Below the pieces are notes generated by a model that did not search any database, was not told the origin of the DNA, and saw only the letters and a list, made by a program, of their open reading frames with translations. Positions 45,720 to 55,133 of a stretch of DNA of 64,000 nt are shown here, one piece after another (position 1 is the stretch's first letter; the number at the start of each line of letters is the position of its first letter). The DNA lies in contig CALODD010000035.1 in the NCBI GenBank assembly GCA_942491945.1, positions 7,061 through 71,060 of the forward strand. Direction: 5' to 3'. The translations under genes were made by a program, and so were the position numbers. Source of the stretch: JAJDYQ01 sp942491945. GTDB taxonomy: Bacteria; Pseudomonadota; Gammaproteobacteria; JAJDYQ01.

Positions 45720-46535
45720 ATGTTAGACAAGACCAAAGACGAACTGCCCAGCATTGCGGACGTTCAGCAAAGCGCGGACACGCGTCAAATCGCGATCGAT
45801 AAGGTCGGAATCAAAGATATTCGCCATCCGGTCAAGGTTCGTGATCGTTCTGGTGGTGATCAGCACACCGTTGCGACGTTTAATATGTATGTCGATCTGC
45901 CAAAGCAGTTCAAAGGCACACATATGTCCCGTTTCGTAAATATTTTGAATCAACACGAACGTGAAATTACTGTTAAATCCTTCAAGGACATGCTGCACGA
46001 AGTAACTGATCTACTGGAAGCAGAGTCAGGCCACATCGAGATGACTTTCCCGTACTTTGTGAACAAAAAAGCACCCGTATCGGGCGTCGAGAGCCTGCTG
46101 GATTACGAGGTCACATTTAACGGTGCGAAGATCAATAACGAAATTTGTCTGAATATCAAAGTCGTCGTCCCGGTTACCAGCCTGTGTCCCTGCTCAAAGA
46201 AGATATCTGAATACGGTGCACATAATCAGCGCTCCCATGTAACCGTTGATGTCTGCGCCAAAGATTTCATCTGGATTGAAGAAATCATCGACCTCGTTGA
46301 AGAAGAAGCATCCTGCGAACTATATGGCCTGCTTAAACGCCCAGATGAGAAGTATGTAACTGAACGCGCTTACGATAATCCAAAGTTTGTTGAAGACATG
46401 GTACGTGACGTAGCAGCGCGCTTGAACAATGACGATCGTATCGTGAAATACGTTGTTGAATCAGAGAATTTTGAATCGATCCACAACCATTCGGCATACG
46501 CACTCATCGAAAGAGACAAACGCCAGGACGATTAA
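45720..46535 (+). CDS. folE2: GTP cyclohydrolase FolE2
   Basis: FolE2 (type IB) turns GTP into 7,8-dihydroneopterin triphosphate for folate and queuosine-type pathways, using metals other than zinc. The 271-residue frame from the ATG at 45720 (MLDKTKDELPSIADVQQSAD) fits; the open frame reaches a TTG at 45708. Key blocks are KGTHMSRFVNIL, the catalytic-cysteine segment TSLCPCSK and GAHNQRSHVTV. It follows dxs on the same strand. Confidence 0.95.
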   Translation: MLDKTKDELPSIADVQQSADTRQIAIDKVGIKDIRHPVKVRDRSGGDQHTVATFNMYVDLPKQFKGTHMSRFVNILNQHEREITVKSFKDMLHEVTDLLEAESGHIEMTFPYFVNKKAPVSGVESLLDYEVTFNGAKINNEICLNIKVVVPVTSLCPCSKKISEYGAHNQRSHVTVDVCAKDFIWIEEIIDLVEEEASCELYGLLKRPDEKYVTERAYDNPKFVEDMVRDVAARLNNDDRIVKYVVESENFESIHNHSAYALIERDKRQDD

Positions 46536-46565
46536 ATCAAAAGCGATTAATCTGCGGGCGGGTAA

Positions 46566-47219
46566 TTATTGGGTTCTGGCCTCAAGAACCACTATCCCCT
46601 GCTCTTGTGTCATCTTCAAGCGACTTAAAAATGACATCCCCAATAGAATCTGCTGATCGTGATTGGTATCGATGATACTGGCCTGTACCCGGTTTAGTTT
46701 GATCCCACCTACTGTCACGGTATCCAGCATCACAGCCCAGGCATCTTTCAGCTCAGAGGCTGTACTAACCTGTGACGGAATTCCTTTCTCTCGATAGGGG
46801 ATTTGCAGCTTATCGGCTGTTACCCGGCTCATAGCCACAACGCTAGCTCCGGTATCAACCAGAAAGTCGACATTACGACCATTGATCAGGCCCTGCGTCA
46901 GGTACATGCCACGATTGGAGGGGATCCGAACAATATGCTTCTTCGGCTTAGCCAGTTTCGTACTGACCTGTGAACCAAGACCGAGTTTTTTCTGCTGGCC
47001 ATTCACTTCAATAACAGCTTCACGGGAACTGGCACGAACCAGCTTAACCCCATGCTTCACATCGCCAGCTGCCATCATGACCTGTTTACCGTCGATTTTG
47101 ACCATGGCCTTACCACTAAAGAGCGCAACTACTTTGATCTTTGGCGCATTCGCAGCCATTGCGGTAAAAGCAAATAGTACTGATAGAAAAACCAGAGATG
47201 TTAATGCGAATCGCTTCAA
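46566..47219 (-). CDS. secreted retropepsin-like aspartic protease (TIGR02281 type)
   Basis: The 217-residue protein has a signal peptide (to AMAANA), a first domain with GKAMVKIDGKQVMMAAGDVK, and a retropepsin-like domain with the active-site motif FLVDTGASVVAMS near residue 120 and ILLGMSFLSRL near the end. This is one half of an aspartic protease site, so it should act as a dimer. Periplasmic protein processing is likely, but the substrate is unknown. It is divergent from the GATase gene. Confidence 0.87.
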   Translation of the reverse strand: MKRFALTSLVFLSVLFAFTAMAANAPKIKVVALFSGKAMVKIDGKQVMMAAGDVKHGVKLVRASSREAVIEVNGQQKKLGLGSQVSTKLAKPKKHIVRIPSNRGMYLTQGLINGRNVDFLVDTGASVVAMSRVTADKLQIPYREKGIPSQVSTASELKDAWAVMLDTVTVGGIKLNRVQASIIDTNHDQQILLGMSFLSRLKMTQEQGIVVLEARTQ

Positions 47220-47273
47220 GGGATAATCTCTTCTAGATTTTGAGTAATCTTAGCAGTTCATCGACGAGCAATC

Positions 47274-47975
47274 ATGAAACCAGTCACAATTTTTAGACAT
47301 ATCGAATGCGAAGGGCCCGGCTATCTGGACACCGTATTGCAGCGGTATCAGATCCCCACATGTCTGATCGCAATCGACCAGGGTAACAGTATCCCCGAAG
47401 AACTGGGCGATACCAGCGGTGTGATCATTATGGGTGGCCCCATGAGCGTCAATGATGACGATGAATGGATCTCTCGGGAAACACGTTTCATCCAGCAGGC
47501 CATCGAAGCCAATTTACCCGTCCTCGGACATTGTCTGGGCGGCCAGTTTATCGCCAGGGCACTCAGCGCGAAGATTATTCAAAATACCGTCCAAGAAATT
47601 GGCTGGCTACCTGTTTCCAGCCCAACAAAAAATGATAGCCCCGCATGGCTTAAAGACTTTCACGAGCCCGAAACCCTGTTTCACTGGCACGGCGAAACCT
47701 TCGAACTACCCGATAACGCCACTCGCCTGCTCAGTAGCCCCGACTGCAAAAATCAGGCATTCATGGTGAAAGACAACGTCTACGCCTTTCAGTGCCACAT
47801 CGAAATGACCGCTGACATGGTCGATGAATGGAGTGCACTCTACGAAGACGAATTAACCTCCGACGAGGTTACGGTACAATCGCGCGAACAAATGATGTCA
47901 CTGACACCACAATATATAGACCGGCTAAATCAACTAGCCAACAACGTATATGAACACTGGATTACAAAATTATGA
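47274..47975 (+). CDS. class I glutamine amidotransferase-like protein
   Basis: The 233-residue protein has the GATase triad: Cys in GHCLGGQF near residue 86, and His in FQCHIEMT near residue 176 with a following Glu. The segment LFHWHGETFELP is typical of the stand-alone GMP-synthase-like group. It may split glutamine or gamma-glutamyl compounds; the acceptor is unknown. Its stop overlaps the ycgL start (ATGA), so the two are coupled. Confidence 0.85.
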   Translation: MKPVTIFRHIECEGPGYLDTVLQRYQIPTCLIAIDQGNSIPEELGDTSGVIIMGGPMSVNDDDEWISRETRFIQQAIEANLPVLGHCLGGQFIARALSAKIIQNTVQEIGWLPVSSPTKNDSPAWLKDFHEPETLFHWHGETFELPDNATRLLSSPDCKNQAFMVKDNVYAFQCHIEMTADMVDEWSALYEDELTSDEVTVQSREQMMSLTPQYIDRLNQLANNVYEHWITKL

Positions 47976-48256
47976 TGACCTGTTACGTCTACCGTAGTAC
48001 ACGTAAAAACGATACCTATCTTTACATGCCTAAGAAAGATGAGTTCGATGATCTCCCTGAGCCAGTACAGAAAATATTCGGTACGCCTGAATTCAGCATG
48101 TCCTTCGTTATCACACCAGATAAGAAATTAGCCCAGGTCGATGCAAAAGATGTGATCGAGAAGATGGAAAGCGATGGATATTTTCTGCAGTTACCACGGC
48201 AGGACTTTTATCTTGAAGCGATTGAGCAGAAAATCCTCGAATCCATAAAAAAATAA
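47972..48256 (+). CDS. ycgL: YcgL domain protein
   Basis: The 94-residue protein has the YcgL signature: CYVYRSTRKNDTYLYM, FGTPEFSMSFVITPDKKLAQ and GYFLQLPR. The family is a small gammaproteobacterial fold of unknown function. It overlaps the GATase gene by four bases. Confidence 0.9.
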   Translation: MMTCYVYRSTRKNDTYLYMPKKDEFDDLPEPVQKIFGTPEFSMSFVITPDKKLAQVDAKDVIEKMESDGYFLQLPRQDFYLEAIEQKILESIKK

Positions 48257-48355
48257 CAGACCAAACACTTCATATATACCTGATACGGAACCACCCTCTA
48301 TATGGTCGATGGGACAATGTCTACCTGAATTGATAGCTACAACTGTTATGCATTG

Positions 48356-49207
48356 ATGAATCAGACTCTATACGCTTACTTAAATATCACCCTTCCAATG
48401 GTCGCTTGGGAAGTAGCTATTGGCCGGATACGATCCGCATGTGATATTAACCTTAAGCAACATGAATATGGTATTTCGCTTTGGCAATACAATCTCATCC
48501 GAAAATATGTGGCTAATGGGATCAGCAATCGATTTAGGAACGAACTCTCCCTTGAGTTAATAAGACAAAGGAAATTTTCTACTTCTGTTTCAAGATTAAG
48601 AGGTGTTTACTTTTTTAAATCCGAAAAAGACGCTTATGCCGCAGTCGATCGGTGGGGTGTCCCTGAAAATCGAAAATTCATATCCGCCGTAAATTTTTCA
48701 AGTAACAATACGACCTTTGTAGATTCAGAATGGATTACGTCATTTTTGGCGTCTGACGAAGAAGATTGGATGGAAAGATATTGGAGAGGAGAAACATTAG
48801 GAGCAAAACCATTAACTGAAGTATTATCGAGTGGCATCGGCCTAGTGCAAAACAAAGAGTTAAGAAAACAAGCATATGAAAAAATTATCCATACTTTCCC
48901 TTACTCCACTCGACTGCTTGCTATTGCCACTTGCGGCATTAAATATGCAAAGATTGAAAGTATCGCTCAAGCAATGCCATTCATCACTCAGGAAGACGCA
49001 AGGCTTAAAATCAGCTTTTATCTAAATATTGGTGATCTAAACAAGAAAAAACACGAGCTCATGAAAGCATGTGACTCTTGCAAAGAAAACAATGAATATC
49101 CTTTAACTATTAAACCACTTAGTGAGAATGTAGTCTTCCATACCCCAGATTTAACTGATGATGCGTCAATAAAAATCAATCGGAAATTACACCAATCAAT
49201 AAGATAG
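48356..49207 (+). CDS. orphan AT-rich hypothetical protein
   Basis: I do not recognise this 283-residue protein. It has no signal peptide. The N-terminal half includes SRLRGVYFFKSEKDAYAAVDRW, a pattern seen in small uncharacterised families where a residue-wise effect on a bound partner is guessed but unproven. A WMERYWRGETLG segment lies in the middle. The gene is clearly richer in A and T than ycgL and tag on either side, which suggests recent acquisition. It stands alone. The start is the ATG at 48356; the frame also has a TTG one codon earlier. Confidence 0.6.
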   Translation: MNQTLYAYLNITLPMVAWEVAIGRIRSACDINLKQHEYGISLWQYNLIRKYVANGISNRFRNELSLELIRQRKFSTSVSRLRGVYFFKSEKDAYAAVDRWGVPENRKFISAVNFSSNNTTFVDSEWITSFLASDEEDWMERYWRGETLGAKPLTEVLSSGIGLVQNKELRKQAYEKIIHTFPYSTRLLAIATCGIKYAKIESIAQAMPFITQEDARLKISFYLNIGDLNKKKHELMKACDSCKENNEYPLTIKPLSENVVFHTPDLTDDASIKINRKLHQSIR

Positions 49208-49251
49208 CCTCATGAAGGATCATAGACGCCAGCAAATTAACTCAAAAATAA

Positions 49252-49854
49252 TCACGTTGGGCGTCTAAACTTTTCCCTAGCGTCCGCTACTGTTTCTCCA
49301 AATACACAACTAGGGAAATGATCATTCACCATACCCATCGCCTGCATGAACGAATACACCGTTGTCGGGCCAACAAACTTCCAGCCCATCTTCTTCAATG
49401 CTTTCGATAATGCTGTAGATTCGGGAGATGATGAAATGGTTTGTGGGCCATCGATATCTTTCGGTTCGTACGACCAAAAATAAGCAGCTAGTGAGCCTTC
49501 CGCTTTAATCAATTCTTTCGCACGTTGCGCGTTATTAATTACCGCCTCGATTTTCCCTCGATGGCGGACAATACCTTTGTCCTGCAACAACCGATCAACA
49601 TCTTTCTCGGTAAAACGGACGACTTTATTAATATCAAAATTCTTAAAGGCTTTTCGGAAGTTCTCACGCTTCATCAAAATCGTGCGCCAGCTTAGTCCAG
49701 ACTGAAACCCTTCCAGGCAGAGCTTTTCAAACAGGCGTTGATCATCAACGACAGGGAAGCCCCATTCGGTATCGTGATACTTAATATATTCAGGTGTCGA
49801 ATGACACCAGTGACAACGTTGCTTGCCGTCTTCGCCTGTGAATAGATCACTCAT
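49252..49854 (-). CDS. tag: DNA-3-methyladenine glycosylase I
   Basis: Tag removes 3-methyladenine from alkylated DNA. Starting at the ATG at 49854 (MSDLFTGEDGKQRCHWCHST), it has 200 residues. The zinc-site cysteines are in RCHWCHS; further blocks are YHDTEWGFPV, LCLEGFQSGLSWRTIL with the conserved Glu, and GPTTVYSFMQAMGMVNDH. It is the last gene of the mmpL-like/thiL/pgpA/tag operon. Confidence 0.94.
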   Translation of the reverse strand: MSDLFTGEDGKQRCHWCHSTPEYIKYHDTEWGFPVVDDQRLFEKLCLEGFQSGLSWRTILMKRENFRKAFKNFDINKVVRFTEKDVDRLLQDKGIVRHRGKIEAVINNAQRAKELIKAEGSLAAYFWSYEPKDIDGPQTISSSPESTALSKALKKMGWKFVGPTTVYSFMQAMGMVNDHFPSCVFGETVADAREKFRRPT

Positions 49855-49866
49855 CGGCACTCTCAA

Positions 49867-50382
49867 TCACCATGACAGCAAGCTAATAGCGGAAAGGTCG
49901 AAATAAAGATTAGTAACATGCATAACGATTAACGCGAATACACCTGCTAGCACATCATCAATCATGATACCTGTTCCGCCATGCACATGTTTATCCAGCC
50001 ATCGAATTGGCCAGGGTTTAATGATATCGAAAAAACGAAAGGCTAGAAATCCAAGAGCCAAAGTCCAGAGATTTACCGGGATTAGTATCATCGTAATGAG
50101 GTAACCAACCACCTCGTCGATGACGATACCTGAGTGATCATGTACGCCGATGTCGTTCGATGTTTTGTTGCATACCCAGACACCGAAAAAATATAACGCG
50201 ACAGTAATCAGTAAATAAACCCAGATTGACAAGCCCGCCATTAACCAGACTAGCGGTATACCCAATAATGTACCCACCGTACCCGGTGCATAGGGTGATG
50301 CACCTGTACCTAGTCCAAACGCGATAAAGTGAATGGGATTTCGCCAGACAGATGAGGGAACTTGATTACGTTTGATTTTCAT
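49867..50382 (-). CDS. pgpA: phosphatidylglycerophosphatase A
   Basis: PgpA dephosphorylates phosphatidylglycerol phosphate at the inner membrane. The 171-residue protein has the PgpA blocks FGLGTGASPYAPGTVGTLLG, GIVIDEVVGYLIT and FFDIIKPWPI, plus several hydrophobic segments and the late GTGIMIDDVLAG. Its start lies two bases after the thiL stop. Confidence 0.95.
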   Translation of the reverse strand: MKIKRNQVPSSVWRNPIHFIAFGLGTGASPYAPGTVGTLLGIPLVWLMAGLSIWVYLLITVALYFFGVWVCNKTSNDIGVHDHSGIVIDEVVGYLITMILIPVNLWTLALGFLAFRFFDIIKPWPIRWLDKHVHGGTGIMIDDVLAGVFALIVMHVTNLYFDLSAISLLSW

Positions 50383-50384
50383 TG

Positions 50385-51350
50385 TTACTTAAAATGATCA
50401 TAGCCCTGTGTTTCAACAACTTCCGTCGACCCGTCAGGCATCATGAGTTTGAGTCCAGGTGAAGTTTCTATCATTCCGATACAACTTACCGAGTGTCCGC
50501 TATCGCTCATCATTGCTTCAAACTCACCCTGTTTATCTTCAGGGATGGTAAAACAAATCTCATAATCGTCTCCAGAGTTCAGTGGCACAGTCCAGCCACC
50601 AGCCAAATCGAAACAATCTTGTAATTCATCGGACAAAGGAATCTGATCAACATAGAGCGCTGCACCGACATTACTTTGATCAAGCATGTGTCCAAGATCT
50701 GCTGCCAACCCATCCGATATATCGATACAGGCACTGGCATAACCCTGTATCGAAAGCCCTGTTTCAACTCTTGGTGTGGGTCTATTTAATCTATCCACCA
50801 AAGCTCGTTGTTGTGGCCCAGTTAGGTGGAGCTCTCCCAGTAACGCCAACAAGGCAGCACCTGCGTCACCTACTGTTCCAGTCACATAAATCAAATCACC
50901 AGCTTGCGCGCCACTTCTCCGAATCGCAGAACCTTTCTCAACAACCCCCATGACCGTGACACTAATACTCAGTCCACCACAAGTAGTATCACCACCCATT
51001 AATTGCACATTATGTTTAGCTGCTAACTCAAAGAAGCCTTCGGCAAAAGTCGTTAGCCAGCCATCATCAGAATCAGGCAATGACAAGGAAAGATTAACCG
51101 CTAATGGCTTCGCACCCATCGCTGCCATATCACTCAGATTAACCGCAAGGGACTTATAGCCAATATCCCGGGCACTGGTTTCTTGTGGGAAATGAACACC
51201 TGCGTTCAGTGTGTCGGTACTGACGACAAGTTCATAACCTTCGGGTATATCCAGTATCGCTGCATCGTCACCGATGCCCAATACAACTTCTTCACGTTGT
51301 ACGGTTTGGTTTGTCGCTAGTTGACGAATTAAATCAAATTCAGATGACAC
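50385..51350 (-). CDS. thiL: thiamine-monophosphate kinase
   Basis: ThiL phosphorylates thiamine monophosphate to the diphosphate cofactor. The 321-residue protein has EFDLIRQLA at its start, GIGDDAAIL, VNLSDMAAMGAKPLAVNLSL, MGGDTTCGG and CIDISDGLAADLGH. The start codon is GTG at 51350 and shares its first base with the TAG stop of the upstream RND gene, so translation is coupled. Confidence 0.95.
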   Translation of the reverse strand: MSSEFDLIRQLATNQTVQREEVVLGIGDDAAILDIPEGYELVVSTDTLNAGVHFPQETSARDIGYKSLAVNLSDMAAMGAKPLAVNLSLSLPDSDDGWLTTFAEGFFELAAKHNVQLMGGDTTCGGLSISVTVMGVVEKGSAIRRSGAQAGDLIYVTGTVGDAGAALLALLGELHLTGPQQRALVDRLNRPTPRVETGLSIQGYASACIDISDGLAADLGHMLDQSNVGAALYVDQIPLSDELQDCFDLAGGWTVPLNSGDDYEICFTIPEDKQGEFEAMMSDSGHSVSCIGMIETSPGLKLMMPDGSTEVVETQGYDHFK

Positions 51351-53830
51351 TAAAATGGGCGAGTCATTAAGATAAGTTTCGGCAATAAAGTTAAGGCCGC
51401 TAGCAATGCAATTGCCATCGCCATCGCAGTGAAGACACCGAAATAGATTGTTGGTATGAAGTTGGACAACACTAGAATTGAGAAACCAACAATAATTGTG
51501 ACTGCTGTATAGAACACAGCTTTACCAATATTTGCATGACAGTAATGCAAGGCTCGTAAGTAATCACCGCCCTGCCTGGGTAACTCTTCTCTGAAGCGAT
51601 AGATATAGTGAATCGCATTATCCACGGCAATACCTATCGTGATTGCGGCGATAGTAATGGTCATCATGTCGAGTGGAATGCCTAACAGACCAATAATACC
51701 CAGTATCAATAAAGCCGAGAGAATGTTCGGCAATATGCCAATTAAAGCCAGCTTGAAAGAACGGAACAGCAGAACCAGCATGGCAAAGATACCTAGCATT
51801 ACTGTACCTAGTGTTTCAATCTGAGATGAAAACAGGCTTTGCAGCATATTGTTATAAAGAACCAGCATACCGGTAATTTTGTACTGACCTTCTTTTAAAC
51901 CCACTTCATCTTTAAGACCAGCATCAAGACGTTCAATCAATTCCTTACGACGTAGATCAGGTAAGGAATCTTTAACCCGTAAATTCACTCTACCTTCATC
52001 ACGCTCAATATCGATATACGGATCGATCATTGAAGTACGAAGCTGGGCCGGTACTTTCTGATACATAATCGCCAACGCCAGACTATCTAACGGCTGTCCG
52101 TCATTCAGATCCTCCGCTACGCGTATCGGTGCCGCAAGCGATAACACCTTACCAATTTCAGGCTGACTATCGAGATAGTCATGCACGCCCTTAATCGTGT
52201 CGATTTTATCTGTCGTAAACCAGGTATCTTCTTTTTTGCTTTCGAAGCCAAAGGCCGCACCGATATCATCCAGCGATGGAAAACCAAAACCATCATCAGC
52301 CGGCGCCTCTATTTCAGGTTCTTTCAGATCGATAATGATATCTAGAGGCGTTGTTCCTCCCAGCTCTTCATCGATTAGCTTCATGCCTTTATAAATTTCA
52401 GTATCGTCATCGAAGTAATTGATAAAGCTGTTTTCAACACGCAGCATGGAAATACCAAGCGCTGCTACCAGAGCCAGTACCAGCGAAATCCCAACTATCT
52501 GATTGCCACGATTCTCAGTTAGTTTCGCAAGCGTTTCGGTAAATGAATAATCTTCTTTCTCATCAGCCGAAACCTGTGAGCGTTTGAGCTGAACAAGCAC
52601 CGCAGGGAATAAAGTAAACGTTGTCAGAAACGTGACTGACAAACCTATCGTCATCATCCAGCCGAAGTCTATAACGGGTTTGATGCCGCTAACGGTCAAC
52701 GAGGCAAATGCCAGAATAGTCGTCAAAGCCGTATATAGACATGGCATAACCATTTTACGCGCTGTCTCCAGAACCAGGCTGCGTTGGTCGGCATCGGCAT
52801 CATCCTTACACAGCTGGCGATAACGCACGATGAGATGCACATTCATCGACATCGTCAGAATCAACATCAGTGAGATAAAGTTAGATGAAATTACCGTAAC
52901 GCGCCAACCTGCAAAGCCCAATACGCCCATCATCAACATGCCGGCATAAACACAACTCAGTAACGGCAGGATGACCCAGCGAACTCGTCTGAAGATCACT
53001 CCGAGAGCAACAATCAGGAAGATAAACACACCCGCGCCAAAAACAATCAGGTCACTCTTGATGAATGTAATCATGTCATCAGCAATCATCGGCACACCAC
53101 CTAAATGAAGCGTACCGGCATCTTTGTATTTCTTGACGATCTGGCGAATTTGCTCAATCGCGTCATGACGCTCATCATCGATCTTGCGTGTGAGTGCATC
53201 GTACTCAACTAAGACTTTAGCGTATTCGACCTGACCTTCGGCATCCAGCTCACCCGCCCGGTCTGCGGCACGCAGGCTATCACGATGCTTTAGCAAAACC
53301 GGATATTCTTTATTACCTCGAATATTGATCTGCAAGGCACTGGTCTGACCATCTGCACTGATCAATAAATCACGATAAATTGGGCTCTCAAGAAATTCTT
53401 TTCTGGCGCGCTCACGTACAACCGTTGGCACCTCTAATGTCTGGACATTATCGGCCATCGCCAATAGCGGAACATCCGAGCTTTTCAGTAATGGAACATC
53501 GAGAATCGTAACCACTGAAGTCACTAGCGGTACTGTTTTCAGCTCATCACGTAACTGGGCCAGAGGTTTTAGTGCCTCATCGGAGAATAAATCAGTATTT
53601 GGGGTATAACTAAGAAACAGAAATTCATCATTACCGTAATTCTCACCAACCTGGCGCAGTGCCTCCAGATCCTTATCCCCTTCTAAAACCAGAGAATCTG
53701 CCGAAGCATCCAGCTTAAAATACTGAATATTCCAGACGAAAAAGCCCAGTATGACCGCTAGCACCACGAGGGTGATACGAGCATGCCCCAGTACATACTG
53801 ATCATAGATATTGGCGACCTTATCTTGCAT
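51350..53830 (-). CDS. MMPL/RND superfamily exporter
   Basis: This 826-residue inner-membrane protein has the two-fold RND layout: one N-terminal helix, a large periplasmic loop, five helices, then the same pattern again (second loop about 470-640, final helices to 826). Helix 4-type signatures include FISLMLILTMSMNVHLIVRY and ITIGIAVDNAIHYIYRFREE. RND proteins of this type move lipids or hydrophobic molecules without an obvious outer-membrane partner here. The cargo is unknown. It leads a probable operon with thiL, pgpA and tag. Confidence 0.88.
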   Translation of the reverse strand: MQDKVANIYDQYVLGHARITLVVLAVILGFFVWNIQYFKLDASADSLVLEGDKDLEALRQVGENYGNDEFLFLSYTPNTDLFSDEALKPLAQLRDELKTVPLVTSVVTILDVPLLKSSDVPLLAMADNVQTLEVPTVVRERARKEFLESPIYRDLLISADGQTSALQINIRGNKEYPVLLKHRDSLRAADRAGELDAEGQVEYAKVLVEYDALTRKIDDERHDAIEQIRQIVKKYKDAGTLHLGGVPMIADDMITFIKSDLIVFGAGVFIFLIVALGVIFRRVRWVILPLLSCVYAGMLMMGVLGFAGWRVTVISSNFISLMLILTMSMNVHLIVRYRQLCKDDADADQRSLVLETARKMVMPCLYTALTTILAFASLTVSGIKPVIDFGWMMTIGLSVTFLTTFTLFPAVLVQLKRSQVSADEKEDYSFTETLAKLTENRGNQIVGISLVLALVAALGISMLRVENSFINYFDDDTEIYKGMKLIDEELGGTTPLDIIIDLKEPEIEAPADDGFGFPSLDDIGAAFGFESKKEDTWFTTDKIDTIKGVHDYLDSQPEIGKVLSLAAPIRVAEDLNDGQPLDSLALAIMYQKVPAQLRTSMIDPYIDIERDEGRVNLRVKDSLPDLRRKELIERLDAGLKDEVGLKEGQYKITGMLVLYNNMLQSLFSSQIETLGTVMLGIFAMLVLLFRSFKLALIGILPNILSALLILGIIGLLGIPLDMMTITIAAITIGIAVDNAIHYIYRFREELPRQGGDYLRALHYCHANIGKAVFYTAVTIIVGFSILVLSNFIPTIYFGVFTAMAMAIALLAALTLLPKLILMTRPF

Positions 53831-53990
53831 ATTTTGTGCGTCCGTTATTTGTTATGATTCGCTCTTATTAGGCAGGCGGAATTCGCCGCATATTATAACC
53901 ACAGGATTAATCTTTGATACGGATGTTTTGGTATATAAACCGGCTATGTCCTGCAACGAGGCATGAGCCGCCCTCAAATCGATGTAACTC

Positions 53991-54572
53991 ATGACTGAAT
54001 ACGCCCTCATATTACTCAGCACCGTGCTGGTCAATAACTTCGTTCTAGTGAAGTTTCTTGGCCTGTGTCCATTCATGGGTGTTTCCAGACAGCTGGAATC
54101 CGCCATGGGCATGGCTGCGGCCACGACTTTCGTCCTGACATTATCTTCGACACTCAGCTATCTGGTGGACTCTTTCCTGCTAGCCCCATTTGAGCTGGAG
54201 TATTTACGCGTCATCAGCTTTATTCTGGTCATCGCCATTGTGGTTCAATTCACTGAAATTATGGTTCGGGCGACATCGCCCCTGCTACATCAGGTTCTGG
54301 GCATATATCTGCCATTGATTACAACCAACTGCGCCGTGCTAGGTGTCGCCCTATTAAACGTGCAGGAAGCACACGATCTGGTGGAATCGATTCTGTTTGG
54401 CTTTGGTGCCGCCCTGGGCTTTTCGTTGGTACTTATTTTATTTGCCGCCATGCGCGAGAAAATGGCAGCAGCGGATATCCCTGTTCCGTTTCAGGGTGCA
54501 TCTATCTCGCTGATCACCGCGGGCTTGATGTCACTGGCATTTATGGGCTTTTCTGGCCTTATCCGGGTGTAA
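53991..54572 (+). CDS. rnfA: Rnf/Rsx electron transport complex subunit A
   Basis: RnfA is a six-helix inner-membrane subunit of the ion-pumping ferredoxin:NAD oxidoreductase (or the SoxR-reducing Rsx complex). The 193-residue protein has VNNFVLVKFLGLCPFMGVS and GIYLPLITTNCAVLG, both with the conserved cysteines that hold the membrane Fe-S cluster shared with RnfE. It begins the rnfABCDGE cluster. Confidence 0.95.
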   Translation: MTEYALILLSTVLVNNFVLVKFLGLCPFMGVSRQLESAMGMAAATTFVLTLSSTLSYLVDSFLLAPFELEYLRVISFILVIAIVVQFTEIMVRATSPLLHQVLGIYLPLITTNCAVLGVALLNVQEAHDLVESILFGFGAALGFSLVLILFAAMREKMAAADIPVPFQGASISLITAGLMSLAFMGFSGLIRV

Positions 54573-54575
54573 CCA

Positions 54576-55133
54576 GTGTTAGGAACTGTCGTTACATTTG
54601 CTCTGCTTGCGCTCGCCGCGGGCCTGCTGCTGGGCTATATCTCGCAACGCTTCAAGGTAGACGGTGATCCTGTCGCCGATCGAATTGAATCATTGTTGCC
54701 ACAGACACAATGCGGGCAGTGTGATTTTGCCGGCTGCCGCCCATACGCTGAGGCCATGGCTGCAGAAGAAGCCGAAATCAATCGCTGTGTACCGGGTGGT
54801 GAAGCCACTATCGCCGAACTGGCCGCGCTACTGGATAAAGAAGTCATCCCACTGGATGAAGAGCTCGGCGAAGAAAAACCACCAATGGTCGCTATTATTC
54901 GCGAGAATGAATGTATCGGCTGTACCAAGTGTATCCAGGCCTGCCCTGTCGACGCCATCCTGGGCTGCGCCAAACATATGCATACGGTGATTGAAGAAGA
55001 ATGTACGGGCTGCGAGCTTTGCCTGCCGCCATGCCCGGTTGATTGTATCGATATGGTCGAAATACCCACGACACTGGAAAACTGGCACTGGCCACAGCCA
55101 AATAGCTCCATTAATGAAAGGAAGGCCTCATGA
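54576..55133 (+). CDS. rnfB: Rnf/Rsx complex subunit B (polyferredoxin)
   Basis: The 185-residue protein starts with GTG at 54576, three bases after the rnfA stop. It has an N-terminal membrane anchor, a CGQCDFAGCRPYAEAMA cluster and two ferredoxin [4Fe-4S] motifs (CIGCTKCIQACPVDAI and CTGCELCLPPCPVDCI). It is the electron-entry subunit and overlaps rnfC by four bases. Confidence 0.95.
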   Translation: MLGTVVTFALLALAAGLLLGYISQRFKVDGDPVADRIESLLPQTQCGQCDFAGCRPYAEAMAAEEAEINRCVPGGEATIAELAALLDKEVIPLDEELGEEKPPMVAIIRENECIGCTKCIQACPVDAILGCAKHMHTVIEEECTGCELCLPPCPVDCIDMVEIPTTLENWHWPQPNSSINERKAS

